This document shows positions 18,238 through 27,538 of a DNA stretch of 48,274 nucleotides, one piece after another; position 1 is the first letter of the stretch; the number at the start of each line of letters is the position of its first letter. Source of the stretch: Candidatus Gastranaerophilales bacterium (lineage in GTDB: Bacteria; Cyanobacteriota; Vampirovibrionia; Gastranaerophilales; Gastranaerophilaceae); contig CALUTD010000018.1 in NCBI GenBank assembly GCA_944323625.1, positions 1-48,274 of the forward strand, given 5' to 3'. The position numbers and the translations under genes were made by a program. The notes under the pieces were generated by a model. It was given only the letters and a program-made list of their open reading frames with translations, ran no database searches and had not been told where the DNA came from.

Positions 18238-18540
18238 TTAGTAATCTTTCCAATTATAATTATTAAACTCAATACTATGGTTATAAAAGTCTAAATCATT
18301 ATAAGCTCCGGGGAAAATATTTCGCAAAATTTGTTTTCCGAACCATGCTGGAGTTTTTTCGACTTCATAATTTTCTCTATATGGATCTTTACTAACTATT
18401 TTACCGACTTTTGCTGCTTCTTTTGAATAGCCTATATTTACCAAAAACTGTTCGCTTGAAGTATAGTTGCTGTCTACATAAGCATTAGCCGCTAAAGATG
18501 TAAATAAAAATAAAGATAATATTAATGCTGATTTTTTCAT
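18238..18540 (-). CDS. Small exported protein (100 aa), unknown
   Basis: I do not recognise this family. A clear Sec signal peptide (MKKSALILSLFLFTSLAANA) precedes about 80 residues rich in aromatic residues (Y, F, W), with no cysteines. GAGGG lies about 8 bases before the ATG. It lies 55 bp downstream of ispG on the same strand and could be read with it. A periplasmic or surface location is likely. Confidence 0.7.
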   Translation of the reverse strand: MKKSALILSLFLFTSLAANAYVDSNYTSSEQFLVNIGYSKEAAKVGKIVSKDPYRENYEVEKTPAWFGKQILRNIFPGAYNDLDFYNHSIEFNNYNWKDY

Positions 18541-18595
18541 ATTTGTAAACCCTCTTTATTATCATGATATCTTATTTTTTTTTTGATTGCAACAT

Positions 18596-19651
18596 TTAAA
18601 CATTCTCCATTTGTATGAGATTTACAAATTCATCAACTAATTTTTCTTCAGGCAGTCTTTTAATAATTTCACCTTTTTTAAAAATATAGCCTTCTTTTAT
18701 TCCTCCCGCTATGCCCCAATCCGCATGTTTAGCTTCTCCGGGACCGTTTACTGCACAGCCCATAACTGCGATTGTTAAAGGTTTATCTATATTTTCAAGC
18801 CTTTTTTCTACTTCTTTTGCAAGTTTTATTAAGTCAATTTGGGTTCTTCCGCATGTTGGGCAAGATATAAAATTTATACCTTTTTGCCTTAAACCTAATG
18901 ATTTTAATATCATAAATCCTGCTTTTACTTCTTCTACGGGAGAGTCCGTTAAGGATACTCTTATTGTATCTCCTATTCCTTCAGCTAAAAGGGTTCCGAG
19001 TCCTACGGCAGATTTTATAATTCCACCTGTATATGTTCCTGCCTCCGTAACCCCCAAATGGAGAGGATAATCTATTTTTGAGGCAATAAGCCTATATGCT
19101 TCAATTGTTGTTAATACATTGCTTGATTTTAATGAAACCTTAATTTGGTCAAAATTATTATCTTCCAATATTTTTATATGCCGCATTGCACTTTCAACCA
19201 TTTTTTCGGCAAGCGGCATATCAGATTCTTCCAAATCTTTTTCTAATGACCCTCCATTTATACCGATTCTTATCGGAACATTATTTATTTTTGCAAGTTC
19301 CGCTACTTTCCTTGTGTGTTCCGATTTTCCGATGTTTCCGGGATTAATACGCAGGGCATCTATTCCGTTTTCTATGCATTTTATTGCTAATCGATAGTCA
19401 AAATGTATATCCGCTATTAAAGGAATAGGGGATAATTTTTTTAATTCCCTTATCGCATCTGCCGCATCAGGGTTTAATACAGCAAGTCTTACAAGCTCAC
19501 AGCCGTGTTCGGCCAAATTGTTAATTTGTTTTAAGGTGGATTTTATATCACGTGTATCGGTGTTTGTCATTGACTGGACAGAGATTGGGGCATCTCCTCC
19601 TATTTTGATATTCCCAATTTTTATTTGCTTTGATTTTCTTCTTTGTATCAT
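18596..19651 (-). CDS. ispG: 4-hydroxy-3-methylbut-2-en-1-yl diphosphate synthase IspG (GcpE)
   Basis: IspG is the [4Fe-4S] enzyme of the MEP isoprenoid pathway; it converts MEcPP to HMBPP. The protein is 351 aa. Seen: the start region R-K-S-K-Q-I-K-I-G, S-V-Q-S-M-T-N-T-D-T, R-I-N-P-G-N-I-G in the TIM barrel, and the cluster cysteines in C-P-T-C-G-R-T and G-C-A-V-N-G-P-G-E-A. The frame extends to 19756, but family homology begins at MIQRRKSKQI, with AGGA 11 bases upstream. It is divergent from the phosphodiesterase gene at 19711, with only 59 bp between the starts. The MEP route suits a bacterium related to Cyanobacteria. Confidence 0.96.
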   Translation of the reverse strand: MIQRRKSKQIKIGNIKIGGDAPISVQSMTNTDTRDIKSTLKQINNLAEHGCELVRLAVLNPDAADAIRELKKLSPIPLIADIHFDYRLAIKCIENGIDALRINPGNIGKSEHTRKVAELAKINNVPIRIGINGGSLEKDLEESDMPLAEKMVESAMRHIKILEDNNFDQIKVSLKSSNVLTTIEAYRLIASKIDYPLHLGVTEAGTYTGGIIKSAVGLGTLLAEGIGDTIRVSLTDSPVEEVKAGFMILKSLGLRQKGINFISCPTCGRTQIDLIKLAKEVEKRLENIDKPLTIAVMGCAVNGPGEAKHADWGIAGGIKEGYIFKKGEIIKRLPEEKLVDEFVNLIQMENV

Positions 19652-19710
19652 GCTTTTATTTTTCCTGTTAAAATAATAATGTTTGTTACTAATAATTTTA
19701 GGGCTGAAAA

Positions 19711-20463
19711 ATGAAAATTGCAATAATTTCCGATATACACGGCAATATGGAAGCACTAAATAGTGTTCTTAATGATATCAAATCAGAAAATTGTCAAAAA
19801 ATATTTTGTTTGGGCGATATAGCAATGGCCGGTCCTGAACCCTCCCAAACAATTAATAAAATACATGACCTTTTACAAAATAAAGACTTTTATATAATCC
19901 AGGGAAATACAGACAAAATGTTGTCTGTATTTTCTTTTGAAACAAAAGCAGAAATAGAAAAAGCAAATAAAGTAATGGCTAATGCATATTTAGCAGATAG
20001 TGAAATTATTAATAATGAAGAGAAGAACTTTTTGAAAAATCTTCCACCTCAAAAAGAAATTGAATTATTCGGAATAAAAATATTGCTTGTTCACGGCTCA
20101 CCGCGAAAAAATAATGAAAATATTTATCCGAATATGAAAATTGAAGAAATAGAAGAAATGATAAAAGGAACCGATGCAGATATAATTTTTTGCGGTCATA
20201 CTCATATTCCATGCGGATATCAAACTAATACAAACCAAACTGTTGTTAATGTCGGAAGTGTCGGACGTCCGTTCAGTGAAACAACTGAAGCATGTTATGC
20301 GGTTATTGATATAAATGAAACGGCTTCAACCTTCCAAATAAAACATAAATTTGTTAAATATGATGTTGAAGCAGCCTCAAAAAAACTTGCGGAAAGAGGC
20401 TTTGACGGTGCTGATAAACTTGCGAAAATGCTGCTTAAAGCAACTTCAAGGTATCCCGAATAA
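19711..20463 (+). CDS. YfcE/MJ0936-type metallophosphoesterase
   Basis: A 250-aa calcineurin-like phosphoesterase. Motifs in order: S-D-I-H-G-N (D8, H10), G-D-I-A, G-N-T-D-K (usually GNHD or GNCD), H-G-S-P-R and G-H-T-H-I-P. These give a complete two-metal site apart from T in place of the usual H or C in the third motif. It has no signal peptide, so it acts in the cytoplasm on an unknown phosphodiester. AGGG lies 7 bases before the ATG. The C-terminal about 60 residues go beyond the smallest YfcE proteins and are mostly helical. Confidence 0.88.
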   Translation: MKIAIISDIHGNMEALNSVLNDIKSENCQKIFCLGDIAMAGPEPSQTINKIHDLLQNKDFYIIQGNTDKMLSVFSFETKAEIEKANKVMANAYLADSEIINNEEKNFLKNLPPQKEIELFGIKILLVHGSPRKNNENIYPNMKIEEIEEMIKGTDADIIFCGHTHIPCGYQTNTNQTVVNVGSVGRPFSETTEACYAVIDINETASTFQIKHKFVKYDVEAASKKLAERGFDGADKLAKMLLKATSRYPE

Positions 20464-20569
20464 CAAATTGCTAAATTATTTGTTACATTTCTAAAAATAA
20501 TAACAAAAAAAATAATTATTGATTTTAAAACAAAAGGAAGACCTTTTAAAATATAAATAAGGGATTAAG

Positions 20570-23464
20570 ATGAATAAAATAGGACCTCAGACAGGTTTAT
20601 ATATAAACAAAAATAATACAATAAGACAACAAATTGATCCGTCAAACACCAGGTCATCATTAAGAACACCAAGTTTTAAAGGAACTGTTCCTACTCAGGC
20701 GGTGAACGGTATAAAAACACTTTTTACAGAAGCAGATAAAAAAGTTTTAAATGTGTTCTCTCAACATTACGGCAATGTAGGTGCAAGACTCGGACAAAAA
20801 GTTGCAAAACTTACTACTTCATCTGAATTATTAAATAAAAGCGCAAGATTCACACTTGAAGAAGGTGTAAAATCAATAAAAGATAAAAACATTGCTCAAT
20901 CTGTTTTAGAAAATGTTCTTTTTCCATTTATTAATATACCTCTTTACAGTGCAAGTTGGATTCTAAAAAAAGCGCAATCAATCCCGTCATTAAAAGAAGG
21001 AGCAAGAAAGCTTTACAATAAACCTATTTTCAGAATACCGCGTAAGTTTAATGAACTTGATGCAAAAACAAATATGATAAAAGGTATTTTTGATAAAACA
21101 AAAGATACAATATCAAAATTTGCAAAAGAAAAGGGGGTTTCATACGAATATCTATTAAATCAACTTAATAAAACGGATGATACTCCTGAAGCAAAACAAC
21201 TTGTAAAAGAAGCGAATGAATATATTAAAGAAAGCCTATATAAAGTAAGTAATAAATTCTTTGATAAACATACCGGAAATTATAATACAGCCTATGAAAG
21301 ACCATTAAACAGAATAGTTTCAGGGTTGATTCCCGCTGCTTTTCTTGCAAATGATGCATACAATCTTTCAGTATTATGTGGTGATAAGAAAGAAGTATCA
21401 AAAGAGGAAGCTAAATCAAGACGAAAACAGGAAATTTCAAGAGTATTTACTACAGCATATATTCAATTATTAACATTGGGCGCATTTACCAAACAGGTTA
21501 ATACAATTTCCTGGTTTGCACCTGTCACATCTGCTTTAACGGTACTATTCTCTGAAACTACTTCAAGAAAAAGACTGGGTAAGCCTATTTTCTTTTTAAG
21601 TAAGGATAAAGCAAAAGAATATAATAAAAAAGAAGCGGAAAAATCTGACAAAAATAATGATAACAATAAATTAAAAACAAAAAATAAAAACCAAAAAGAA
21701 AACAAACCTCCAATTAATACAAATTTCACAGCTTTAAATACGGACGAACCAAAAGTATTTAACAGTTTTAAAGCTTCTGTTGAAAAAGATGTAAATCAAA
21801 AGAATGAAAATAAAGAGGAAACGAAACAAAGTAAACCCAAAAAAGCTCTTATTAATGCGGATACATTTAAAAAGGGTGTAACTATATTAATAACAGGCGG
21901 TTTTGTATTAAGTTTCTTAAAAAACAGTTCTTATACAAAGAATACAAAGCTTATAAAGGGTATAAAGAATTTCGGTAAATTATGCAAAGAAAAATTGTAT
22001 AATCCTTTAGCCTTTAAAGATTTTAAAATAAATCAAAAAGATTTTGAAAAACTTTCTCAAAATTTGAAAGAAGTCGGTTGTAAAGAAATAGTAGAGGGGC
22101 ATGAATTTATAAAAAATAAATATGCAAAACAAACGGCAGATGGATTTATTAAAATTTATAAATCTTCTCTATCTGATTCAAAAGCACAGGAGGTTATAAA
22201 ATCAACTATTGATAATCTTAAAAAGTCTAACGGTTCATTAACGGAGGCTCAATTAAAAGAGGCAGCTGCTGCTATAAAAACAGCCATAGGGCTTGAAAAG
22301 ACATCTATAGCCGAAAACAAATTTGGATATGTTGCCAAAAAAGCATCAGAAATCATTCAAAATAAAAAACTTGATTTAAATGAGGCTCAGCTTAAAGAAT
22401 TTTCAGAAAATCTTACGGCTTCGCTTGCTAAAAATGTTAAAGAATCCGCAGTTCAGGTTGATACAAAATTAAAGCCGTTTGTAGATATAGTAACTGAACC
22501 GTTTAAATTTGTATTTGCAGCTGCAAGACTGCCGTTTAAGATTACAAGTGCAATAGTAAAAATTGCAGTATCACCGATTGAGAAAAAAGCTGCAAAAGCG
22601 GCACTTGGAAATGCTCAATTGAGTAAAACCGAGAAAACTATACATAAAGTTGTAACGGAAATATTTGGCGAGAAAGAAGCAAAAGCCGGTAAAATAAGCC
22701 AAACTATATTTTCAAATGCTATGGAACAGCTCCAAAGAAGGACAAAACCATATCAAAAGGCAAAATTAAAGTTTGAAGAAGCAGTTGCAAATAATGCCGG
22801 CAAAGAGCAAATTGCAAAAGCTAAAGAAATTTTGGAAAAGGAAAAATTAAACCTTCTTAAATATGTAAATACTTCGGTAGAAAAATCATTTAACGGAGTT
22901 ACTCAATCAAGTAACAAGAATACAGATTTGGCAATGATGACAAAACTTGCTTCATCCGCCGTTACTTCGGCATTTTTAGTTGCTGATAACTACAATATGG
23001 TTATGATAAAATCAAACGGAGAAGATAAAGAAGGCGCAAAAGAAACGGCAAATGAACGTATAATTCAACGATTAAGCGGATTGTTCTATCAAACATTATT
23101 TATTAACTGGTTTAACTCAACATTCAGATCTACTTATAACAGTTCATTAAAGGGTATGGCTGCTGTTGTTATTCCAAATACGATAACGACTGAAGTTATT
23201 ACAAGAAAATCTATAGGAATGCCAATAGGCAGAAAGTCGTTTAAAGAACTACAGGAAAATGAAGAAAAGAATGAAAATCGTAAAGGATTTTTAGGCAAAT
23301 ACTTTAAATTTATGAGATTATTAACCGGTAAAAAACCGTTAAAAGATAGAATTCCCAAAGATAAAAATTCAAATAATGCTACTAAGCCAACTTCCGATCA
23401 AAATATAATTAACAATAAAGAAAAAGCAAATACTACAAATCTTTTGGAAAAGTATACAAAATAA
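20570..23464 (+). CDS. 964-aa protein with duplicated module and N-terminal S-F-K-G motif
   Basis: I do not recognise this family. The N-terminus has no Sec signal but carries T-P-S-F-K-G-T (about 34-40). A module near 246-363 (A-A-F-L-A-N-D-A-Y-N, then E-A-K, T-E-T, R-K-R-L-G-K-P-I) recurs near 800-925 (S-A-F-L-V-A-D-N-Y-N, then E-T-A, T-E-V, R-K-S-I-G-M-P-I). Each copy ends in a K/E-rich tail. The middle (about 430-800) is helical and lysine-rich with scattered hydrophobic stretches, for example around 437-450 and 655-680. AGGGA stands 6 bases before the ATG. Both modules look amphipathic to membrane-associated. Localisation and role are unknown. Confidence 0.8.
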   Translation: MNKIGPQTGLYINKNNTIRQQIDPSNTRSSLRTPSFKGTVPTQAVNGIKTLFTEADKKVLNVFSQHYGNVGARLGQKVAKLTTSSELLNKSARFTLEEGVKSIKDKNIAQSVLENVLFPFINIPLYSASWILKKAQSIPSLKEGARKLYNKPIFRIPRKFNELDAKTNMIKGIFDKTKDTISKFAKEKGVSYEYLLNQLNKTDDTPEAKQLVKEANEYIKESLYKVSNKFFDKHTGNYNTAYERPLNRIVSGLIPAAFLANDAYNLSVLCGDKKEVSKEEAKSRRKQEISRVFTTAYIQLLTLGAFTKQVNTISWFAPVTSALTVLFSETTSRKRLGKPIFFLSKDKAKEYNKKEAEKSDKNNDNNKLKTKNKNQKENKPPINTNFTALNTDEPKVFNSFKASVEKDVNQKNENKEETKQSKPKKALINADTFKKGVTILITGGFVLSFLKNSSYTKNTKLIKGIKNFGKLCKEKLYNPLAFKDFKINQKDFEKLSQNLKEVGCKEIVEGHEFIKNKYAKQTADGFIKIYKSSLSDSKAQEVIKSTIDNLKKSNGSLTEAQLKEAAAAIKTAIGLEKTSIAENKFGYVAKKASEIIQNKKLDLNEAQLKEFSENLTASLAKNVKESAVQVDTKLKPFVDIVTEPFKFVFAAARLPFKITSAIVKIAVSPIEKKAAKAALGNAQLSKTEKTIHKVVTEIFGEKEAKAGKISQTIFSNAMEQLQRRTKPYQKAKLKFEEAVANNAGKEQIAKAKEILEKEKLNLLKYVNTSVEKSFNGVTQSSNKNTDLAMMTKLASSAVTSAFLVADNYNMVMIKSNGEDKEGAKETANERIIQRLSGLFYQTLFINWFNSTFRSTYNSSLKGMAAVVIPNTITTEVITRKSIGMPIGRKSFKELQENEEKNENRKGFLGKYFKFMRLLTGKKPLKDRIPKDKNSNNATKPTSDQNIINNKEKANTTNLLEKYTK

Positions 23465-23490
23465 TGATGTTTATAGTAGAATAATTGTAA

Positions 23491-23563
23491 GCCGATGTAG
23501 CTCAGTCGGTAGAGCAATTGATTCGTAATCAATAGGTCAAGGGTTCGATTCCCTTCATCGGCT
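23491..23563 (+). tRNA. tRNA-Thr (anticodon CGT)
   Basis: Cloverleaf: acceptor GCCGATG/CATCGGC, anticodon loop TTCGTAA giving CGT (codon ACG), T-arm with GGTTCGATTCC. The CCA end is not encoded (TTG follows the discriminator), unlike three other tRNAs here. Confidence 0.93.
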
Positions 23564-23631
23564 TTGTTCTCTGCCTCTTAAGTTACATCCTATGCCGTTA
23601 AGTTTAGTATGATATGAAGAGAAGAGAGATA

Positions 23632-23847
23632 ATGAAAAAATATATTGTTATAATTTTGTTTTTAGTTTTTGGATTTTTTTCAAATACATCTTGTTTCGCC
23701 GAAATGGTTATGTACAATATAAAAACCAATAAATATCACCATATAGAATGCAAATGGGCAAAAAAATGTACGGTGAATTGTATAAAAATTGATAAAAAAG
23801 AAGCAATAAAACGTGGCGGTATTCCCTGCAAAGTATGTGGAGGCTAA
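23632..23847 (+). CDS. Small exported cysteine-rich protein, Ada/nuclease-type zinc-binding pattern
   Basis: About 71 aa: a Sec signal peptide (MKKYIVIILFLVFGFF, cleavage near S-C-F-A-E), then Y-H-H-I-E-C-K-W-A-K-K-C, and I-K-R-G-G-I-P-C-K-V-C-G-G at the end. The spacing (H-x-x-x-C ... A-x-x-x-G-G-x-P-C-x-x-C) matches the small metal-binding module often found at the end of secreted nucleases and in Ada-like domains. An in-frame ATG at 23614 would add MKRREI. I prefer 23632 because of the purine-rich AGAGAG before it. A lipoprotein is also possible (S-C near the cleavage site). It converges on the next gene with overlapping stops. Confidence 0.6.
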   Translation: MKKYIVIILFLVFGFFSNTSCFAEMVMYNIKTNKYHHIECKWAKKCTVNCIKIDKKEAIKRGGIPCKVCGG

Positions 23848-24398
23848 GTTAAATTTGGTATTTCTGTTTTTATGTGTTTTATTAAATCTTGTTTAACTTG
23901 TTCTATGTTAAGATTGTGAAATACATTATAAACTACAAAAGTTTTAAGTTTTTGCATTGCACAGTATTCATGTATTTTGTGAAAACTAATAAAGATATCG
24001 TCAATATTTCTTATATTAAAAAAACCGTCAGTATTAATATATTCATTTTCACTTGCAGAACAAGTTAAAGAAAGCATATATTTTTTATTAACAAATTTGC
24101 CGCCCTTTCCGTATTTATCGGAAGAGGCATAAAATTCGCCTGCTTTATATACATCATCAATATATTTTTTAAAGCTCCAGGGAACATTATACCAGTTAAC
24201 GGGAGATTGAAAAATAATTATATCTGCCCACTTATACTTATTAATTTCTTCTTTAATATCATAACCTGTTTCGATTATAGTATTTTTTATTTCATGGGTT
24301 TTTGAGCAAATCTCGATTATCAAATCAAAAAGGAATTTGTTTAGTTTTCCGGGTGAATATGAATATAATTTATGTCCGTTTATAACAAGTATTTTCAT
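23844..24398 (-). CDS. MdaB-type NAD(P)H:quinone oxidoreductase (flavodoxin fold)
   Basis: A 184-aa flavoprotein of the MdaB/NQO family, which reduces quinones by two electrons. Matches: M-K-I-L-V-I-N-G-H-K, E-T-G-Y-D-I-K-E-E-I, K-W-A-D-I-I-I-F-Q-S-P-V-N-W-Y-N-V-P-W-S-F-K-K-Y-I-D, Y-G-K-G-G, Y-M-L-S-L-T, and late F-H-K-I-H-E-Y. Q-S-P-V-N-W corresponds to the FMN/quinone pocket. The frame runs 19 codons further up, but the fold begins at M-K-I-L, so 24398 is preferred. The ribosome binding site is weak. The cofactor may be FAD or FMN. Confidence 0.82.
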   Translation of the reverse strand: MKILVINGHKLYSYSPGKLNKFLFDLIIEICSKTHEIKNTIIETGYDIKEEINKYKWADIIIFQSPVNWYNVPWSFKKYIDDVYKAGEFYASSDKYGKGGKFVNKKYMLSLTCSASENEYINTDGFFNIRNIDDIFISFHKIHEYCAMQKLKTFVVYNVFHNLNIEQVKQDLIKHIKTEIPNLT

Positions 24399-24503
24399 AT
24401 CATGAATATCACAGAAATAATAAATTTTTAAATCCCCTAATTTGTATAATTGCATTTATTATTATAATAAGTTAATATTTAGAAAAAAGGAGTTAAAAAT
24501 ATT

Positions 24504-24938
24504 ATGGGAAATAAAATATTGTTAAAACTTGTTTTAGCCGGTTTGTTTTTAGTATATAGTTTCACAAATACGGCATTTGCAGATGAGGATAAAGAAAATG
24601 TAATACAGAGCGGAATAATAAAATGTGTTCCGAATGTAAACAGTGTTGGAACAACTTATTTTGATGGCATATATTATTTTAAATTTGAAAATGATATTTT
24701 ATATGATATTCATGGCCGGTTGTTAAAAAAAGTGAGAAATGATAAGAAAATCAAATTTTCATATACTGCACAATATCCGAATGCTACTGCAATGATAACA
24801 ATGTCGATAAAGAAAAAAGATGGCAGTATGCAATATAGTAAATCTTATAATGGTTTAGCAGGAGCAAGGACTATTTCAAATGCCAAGGGAACTTGTTATA
24901 TGGTTAAAGAAACTGATATAAAACAAATTATGGAATAA
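24504..24938 (+). CDS. Exported protein of unknown function (144 aa)
   Basis: I do not recognise this family. A Sec signal peptide (L-L-K-L-V-L-A-G-L-F-L-V-Y-S-F, cleavage near A-F-A-D) precedes a beta-rich domain of about 115 residues with two cysteines (I-I-K-C and G-T-C-Y) that could form a disulfide. AAGGAG lies 11 bases before the ATG. The tRNA-Asn follows 56 bp downstream. Confidence 0.7.
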   Translation: MGNKILLKLVLAGLFLVYSFTNTAFADEDKENVIQSGIIKCVPNVNSVGTTYFDGIYYFKFENDILYDIHGRLLKKVRNDKKIKFSYTAQYPNATAMITMSIKKKDGSMQYSKSYNGLAGARTISNAKGTCYMVKETDIKQIME

Positions 24939-24994
24939 ATTAAAAAAAGGTATTTACAATCAAAATTTTTTTGATAATATAATAATATAGATAT

Positions 24995-25066
<72 letters not shown>

Positions 25067-25182
25067 TTTTTTCTATATTTAGGGTCTAAATCAGGTACAC
25101 ACCTTGCATTTGTGTTTTTTAATATTGGATTAACTTTTAAAACATAAGGCAATTTTATCTAAAATATATACTTAATATAATT

Positions 25183-25905
25183 ATGAATCCAGTTAAATTA
25201 ACAACAAATGTAGCGGACGCAGCAGCGCAAACTCTTAAAAAAGTTGTGCCCAAAATCACGACTCCAATTACAAAAGCCATTTCGGACGAACAAAAACTTT
25301 TGGGTGAACTTGATAGTCTTGCTTCATGTGCAAAAACATCAATAATCCATTCAAAAAGAAAACAAAACATTCCTGAATTTATTTACCATATTACATCAAA
25401 AGAAAATTATGAAAAAATATTAAAAGATGGAAAAATGAAATTTTCTTCTTTTGAAGCAATGGGTAGCAATTGTAAGGGGGTTTATTTTGTAGACAAAGAT
25501 AATTTTTTAAACAAATGGGTGGGTAGAACAGAAAAAGAACTTTTTGGCGCAGATTCAAATGGAACACCGTTAGACATTGGCGAACTGTTGATGTTATGGA
25601 CGTGCAAAGGTACAAATGGTACTGTTGCTATTAAGATTCCAACTTCTAATTTAGATTTATCTAAATTACGCTTTAGACCGTATATTCAAGCTAGTAAAGA
25701 AGGAGTGGAAGCTTATATATCAGGAAAAACAAGCAAAATGGTTAAAGAAGGTTTGCCATTAAGTGAATTATCTAAATACATTAACACGAACGAACCAATA
25801 GAATATATTTATTTTGGGGATTTGACTCCAAATTTGTTTGAAGGATATTCTCAAACTCCATTTTCAGAAAAAACGATAGATATGATTAACAATTTGTTTA
25901 ATTAA
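25183..25905 (+). CDS. Hypothetical protein with ADP-ribosyltransferase-like N-terminal signature
   Basis: A 240-aa protein with no signal peptide. After a helical lead (1-65), the segment F-I-Y-H-I-T-S-K-E-N-Y-E-K-I-L-K-D-G-K, then G-V-Y-F-V-D, resembles the opening of ART-fold proteins (DarT, RES and tRNA 2'-phosphotransferase relatives: Y-H-I/x-T ... I-L-x-x-G ... G-x-Y-x-x). The later parts (P-Y-I-Q-A-S-K-E-G-V-E-A-Y) are not clearly assignable. The gene lies between two copies of the tRNA-Asn 3' end, beside a recombinase remnant, so it may be mobile cargo. No Shine-Dalgarno sequence is visible. A toxin or effector role is a guess. Confidence 0.6.
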   Translation: MNPVKLTTNVADAAAQTLKKVVPKITTPITKAISDEQKLLGELDSLASCAKTSIIHSKRKQNIPEFIYHITSKENYEKILKDGKMKFSSFEAMGSNCKGVYFVDKDNFLNKWVGRTEKELFGADSNGTPLDIGELLMLWTCKGTNGTVAIKIPTSNLDLSKLRFRPYIQASKEGVEAYISGKTSKMVKEGLPLSELSKYINTNEPIEYIYFGDLTPNLFEGYSQTPFSEKTIDMINNLFN

Positions 25906-26687
25906 ATTGTAAAACAACGTTTATTAACGCAAATATTTCACTTGAAGTTTTTGTAATTTCATAAAACAATTCATCTATAAGGGTTCGATTATTGAACAAC
26001 CTGAGGAGTTTTTTATTACGATTTAATCCTTTGGCGAATATGTCAAAGGGTTTTTTGTACTCGTAGCTTAGGTTTTCGCCATTCATAGAAAAGTTCTGAA
26101 GTACGTAATTTAATAGTTCACGTTTTTCATTATTATCAGCAATTTTATACAGGTCTACAACTTCATTGCAGATTTTAAGGAATTTTACACCCATTTTAAT
26201 AAAGTTTATATTAGCTTTTTCATAGGCTGTGATATTGTTTTGTATTTTTAATAAATCTTGTGTCCATTTATTATGTCTTTCGAGCCAAAATTCTTCAGAT
26301 ATTTTATTATCTAATTTATCAATGTATAATGCGTCAATTCTTTCTCTTAGCTTTTGTTTTTGAGTTTTTAGACTGTTAATTCTTTCTTTTGCTTTTAGCA
26401 ATCATGTGTTTAGGCTTATTATCCTTTCTGAATGCAAGTTGTGTCAGGTCAAATAATTCTTTTGTAATTAATGGCTCATGTTTACCCTCATATATTTTGC
26501 CCATATAAGAAATTACACCATAATAAAATGGATTTTTTAATATATGTTCAATTTGTGTTTTGTGTGCCTTTGCTTGTGTTTGCTTGAAAGTAAAGCCTTC
26601 TTCATATAGCTTTTCTGTTAATGCTCTTAATGATTTCTTAATAGTTTTCGATTTCGAAAGAAAGATAGTCGCCAAATTTAATGCCAT
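25898..26687 (-). pseudogene. Decayed large serine recombinase
   Basis: Two minus-strand frames hold remnants of a serine site-specific recombinase. 26376-26687 carries the recombinase domain (E-H-I-L-K-N-P-F-Y-Y-G-V-I, Y-E-G-K-H-E-P-L-I-T-K-E-L-F-D). 25898-26401 carries the C-terminal coiled coil and end (K-I-A-D-N-N-E-K-R-E-L-L-N-Y-V-L, K-K-P-F-D-I-F-A-K-G-L). The N-terminal catalytic resolvase domain is missing. The zinc-ribbon part expected between the two remnants is also missing, and the join is shifted in frame. The gene is dead, and its element was probably once mobile. The second tRNA-Asn end copy lies inside its 3' part. Confidence 0.85.
25999..26014 (+). repeat. Direct repeat copy 2 of the tRNA-Asn 3' end
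   Basis: A 16-base exact match to 25057-25072. GGTTCGA also stands a little upstream (25982-25988), as in the T-arm of the tRNA, but at a different distance. On the minus strand it is read through by the recombinase remnant (K-K-L-L-R). Confidence 0.65.
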
Positions 26688-26951
26688 AGTTTTTTAATAA
26701 AACTTCCATGTCCTTGGCGGATAATACTATTTACAAACAATCTTTGTAAAATTTTGAATAATAACCCTTAATTGCCATTCCTTTGTTTTTGTACATATGT
26801 TATTCGTAATGCCGGGTTAATGTTGCATTTATTTTGTCAATGGCAATATAACTTTTACTATTTTATTACTTTAGTTTTTAATTTATAAAAAATGGCAAAA
26901 AAATGTTTTACCTGTTTTATAATATATGTTACTAAAGGAGAAATAAACACA

Positions 26952-27479
26952 ATGGAAGTTAATTTAGTAAATTCAAGTCAATCTTTTAAAGGTTTGGTTA
27001 ATTACCACAACAAACAAAATTTGGCAGAACAGATTTCAAGTCTTAAAGGCACAGATGCAGAAGATATGATACAACCTGTAATTCAAGGTATTAACATGCT
27101 TAAAAAGGGCATTGAAGAAAATACACCTGATACTTTTGAATGCACAATTGCCGCAAGCACTAGTAAAAAATATGGGTATTTTATCAAGAAGAGCTCCAGA
27201 CAATGGGAGTCTACACGCAGCTCCAGTTTGGATAATTTTTTAAATCTTGAACTTAAATGCAAAAAACCAGGTAAATTGAAGGGTGAAACATTTAAGCAAT
27301 CTTTTAGATTAAGCAGGATGGAAAAATCAACCAATGCAAAAGAATTCCTTGAACAAATTTCTAAATTTATGAATAATATTTCTAATTATGCAAATTCTAC
27401 GGGTCAACAAGAAAGAGATATTGCATTTTTTAGAAAAAATATGCAAGGAATTGAAATATACAAGCAATTAGGCGAATGA
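26952..27479 (+). CDS. Hypothetical protein with N-terminal S-F-K-G motif, tandem paralogue 1
   Basis: 175 aa, family unknown to me. Starts M-E-V-N-L-V-N-S-S-Q-S-F-K-G. It is a paralogue of the next gene: shared D-x-x-x-I-Q-P-x-I-x-G-I, the T-P-D-x-F-E-C-T segment, L-x-L-K-C-K-K and the terminal Y-x-x-L-G-E. It has no signal peptide and no transmembrane helix. The frame extends upstream to 26892, but AAAGGAG at 26935-26941, 10 bases before the ATG at 26952, decides the start. It lies downstream of the recombinase remnant, with 264 bp of AT-rich DNA between. Confidence 0.78.
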   Translation: MEVNLVNSSQSFKGLVNYHNKQNLAEQISSLKGTDAEDMIQPVIQGINMLKKGIEENTPDTFECTIAASTSKKYGYFIKKSSRQWESTRSSSLDNFLNLELKCKKPGKLKGETFKQSFRLSRMEKSTNAKEFLEQISKFMNNISNYANSTGQQERDIAFFRKNMQGIEIYKQLGE

Positions 27480-27538
27480 TTGTTACTAACCTAATACCTA
27501 ATATACAAATTTAACATGATAAAGAAAGAAGAAATAAA

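Noticed and set aside
26640-26730. Extension of the recombinase remnant upstream, or a short frame M-E-V-L-L-K-N-Y-G
   Set aside because: The frames meet stops within 25 codons and carry no resolvase motif; it may be debris of another gene but cannot be supported.
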